This document shows positions 37,806 through 38,175 of a DNA stretch of 38,175 bases, in pieces (the stretch's first letter is position 1; every line of letters starts with the position of its first letter). Position numbers and translations under genes: made by a program. The DNA comes from an uncultured Spartobacteria bacterium (GTDB lineage: Bacteria; Verrucomicrobiota; Verrucomicrobiia; Chthoniobacterales; Chthoniobacteraceae): assembly GCA_903916085.1 (NCBI GenBank), contig CAIWVL010000096.1, forward strand, positions 1-38,175, in the 5' to 3' direction. Below the pieces are notes generated by a model. It ran no database searches. It was not told where the DNA came from and saw nothing but the letters and a program-made list of their open reading frames with translations.

Positions 37806-37849
37806 CCACACCACACCACACCACACCACACCACACCACACCACACCAC
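37806..37849. repeat. CCACA pentanucleotide tandem repeat, about 8.8 copies
   Basis: Eight perfect CCACA units plus CCAC, starting 1 bp after the smc stop codon. Confidence 0.97.
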
Positions 37850-37922
37850 GCGAGAGGGAGCTGGCGGCACTCACCTTTGCACTCCTGAGTCTAAGAATAC
37901 AAATCCCCGTGGGGCTGAGGGC

Positions 37923-38175
37923 TCACACCGGCAGCGACTTTGCTGTGACTCGCAAGGCCCCGCCCAGAGCCGCAATCTCCTCCTCCGTATGCACCGCGCT
38001 CAGTGTGAACCTCAGGCGCGCCCGGCCACGAGGCACAGTGGGATAGCGAATGGCTGGCACAACAAAACCAGCCTCCAGCAGTTGTGCACTCAATGCTAAC
38101 GCGCATTCATTCGTGCCGACAATCCATGGTAAAATCGGACTCTCGGGAACGGTTAAAGGTGGCAGCCAATTGTGT
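37923..38175 (-). CDS. C-terminus of BioF-like PLP-dependent acyltransferase (5' end beyond window), absent from ORF track
   Basis: Manual minus-strand translation: [83 protein letters not shown]. Confidence 0.8.
   Translation of the reverse strand, partial: HNWLPPLTVPESPILPWIVGTNECALALSAQLLEAGFVVPAIRYPTVPRGRARLRFTLSAVHTEEEIAALGGALRVTAKSLPV

Noticed and set aside
37806-37849. Possible CRISPR-like array
   Set aside because: Uninterrupted 5-bp tandem units without spacers; microsatellite, and no cas genes in the window.
37710-38099. 129-aa ORF with HHTTPHHTTP repeats
   Set aside because: Overlaps the smc end, the CCACA microsatellite and antisense of the bioF-like gene; low-complexity artefact.

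Overview
The window looks like a chromosomal segment of a Verrucomicrobiota-type bacterium (inferred from gene families only). It has an accessory left end and a mostly housekeeping remainder. The left end (1-~7250) carries the C-terminus of HsdR, then HsdM, HsdS, an AAA-family ATPase with a tightly coupled small protein carrying a PD-(D/E)XK-like D...ELK signature, and a self-inhibited Fic protein. This accessory block stops at the 3' end of a minus-strand tmRNA gene (ssrA, ~7256-7616), a classic island integration site. The rest carries purL, class III FBPase, a DUF5069-like protein, a nitroreductase, a Gfo/Idh/MocA oxidoreductase, YaeQ, a cupin-like protein, secreted proteins including a PQQ-type propeller, a sugar isomerase/epimerase, a methyltransferase, RmuC, a Pol III delta'-like protein, a rhodanese/NifU-like/SufT Fe-S cluster, an HU-like protein with a basic tail, RNase HIII, a CobA-HemD fusion, SOD, CvfB, SMC and the C-terminus of a BioF-like enzyme absent from the ORF track. 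Non-coding structure includes a dispersed palindromic repeat family (three clear copies, one diverged relative), a nested palindrome at 26771-26899, a structured ~130-nt element upstream of cobA-hemD, several terminators and a CCACA pentanucleotide tandem repeat 1 bp after the smc stop codon. The best candidate for a less-described system is the AAA ATPase plus PD-(D/E)XK-like pair embedded in the type I restriction operon.
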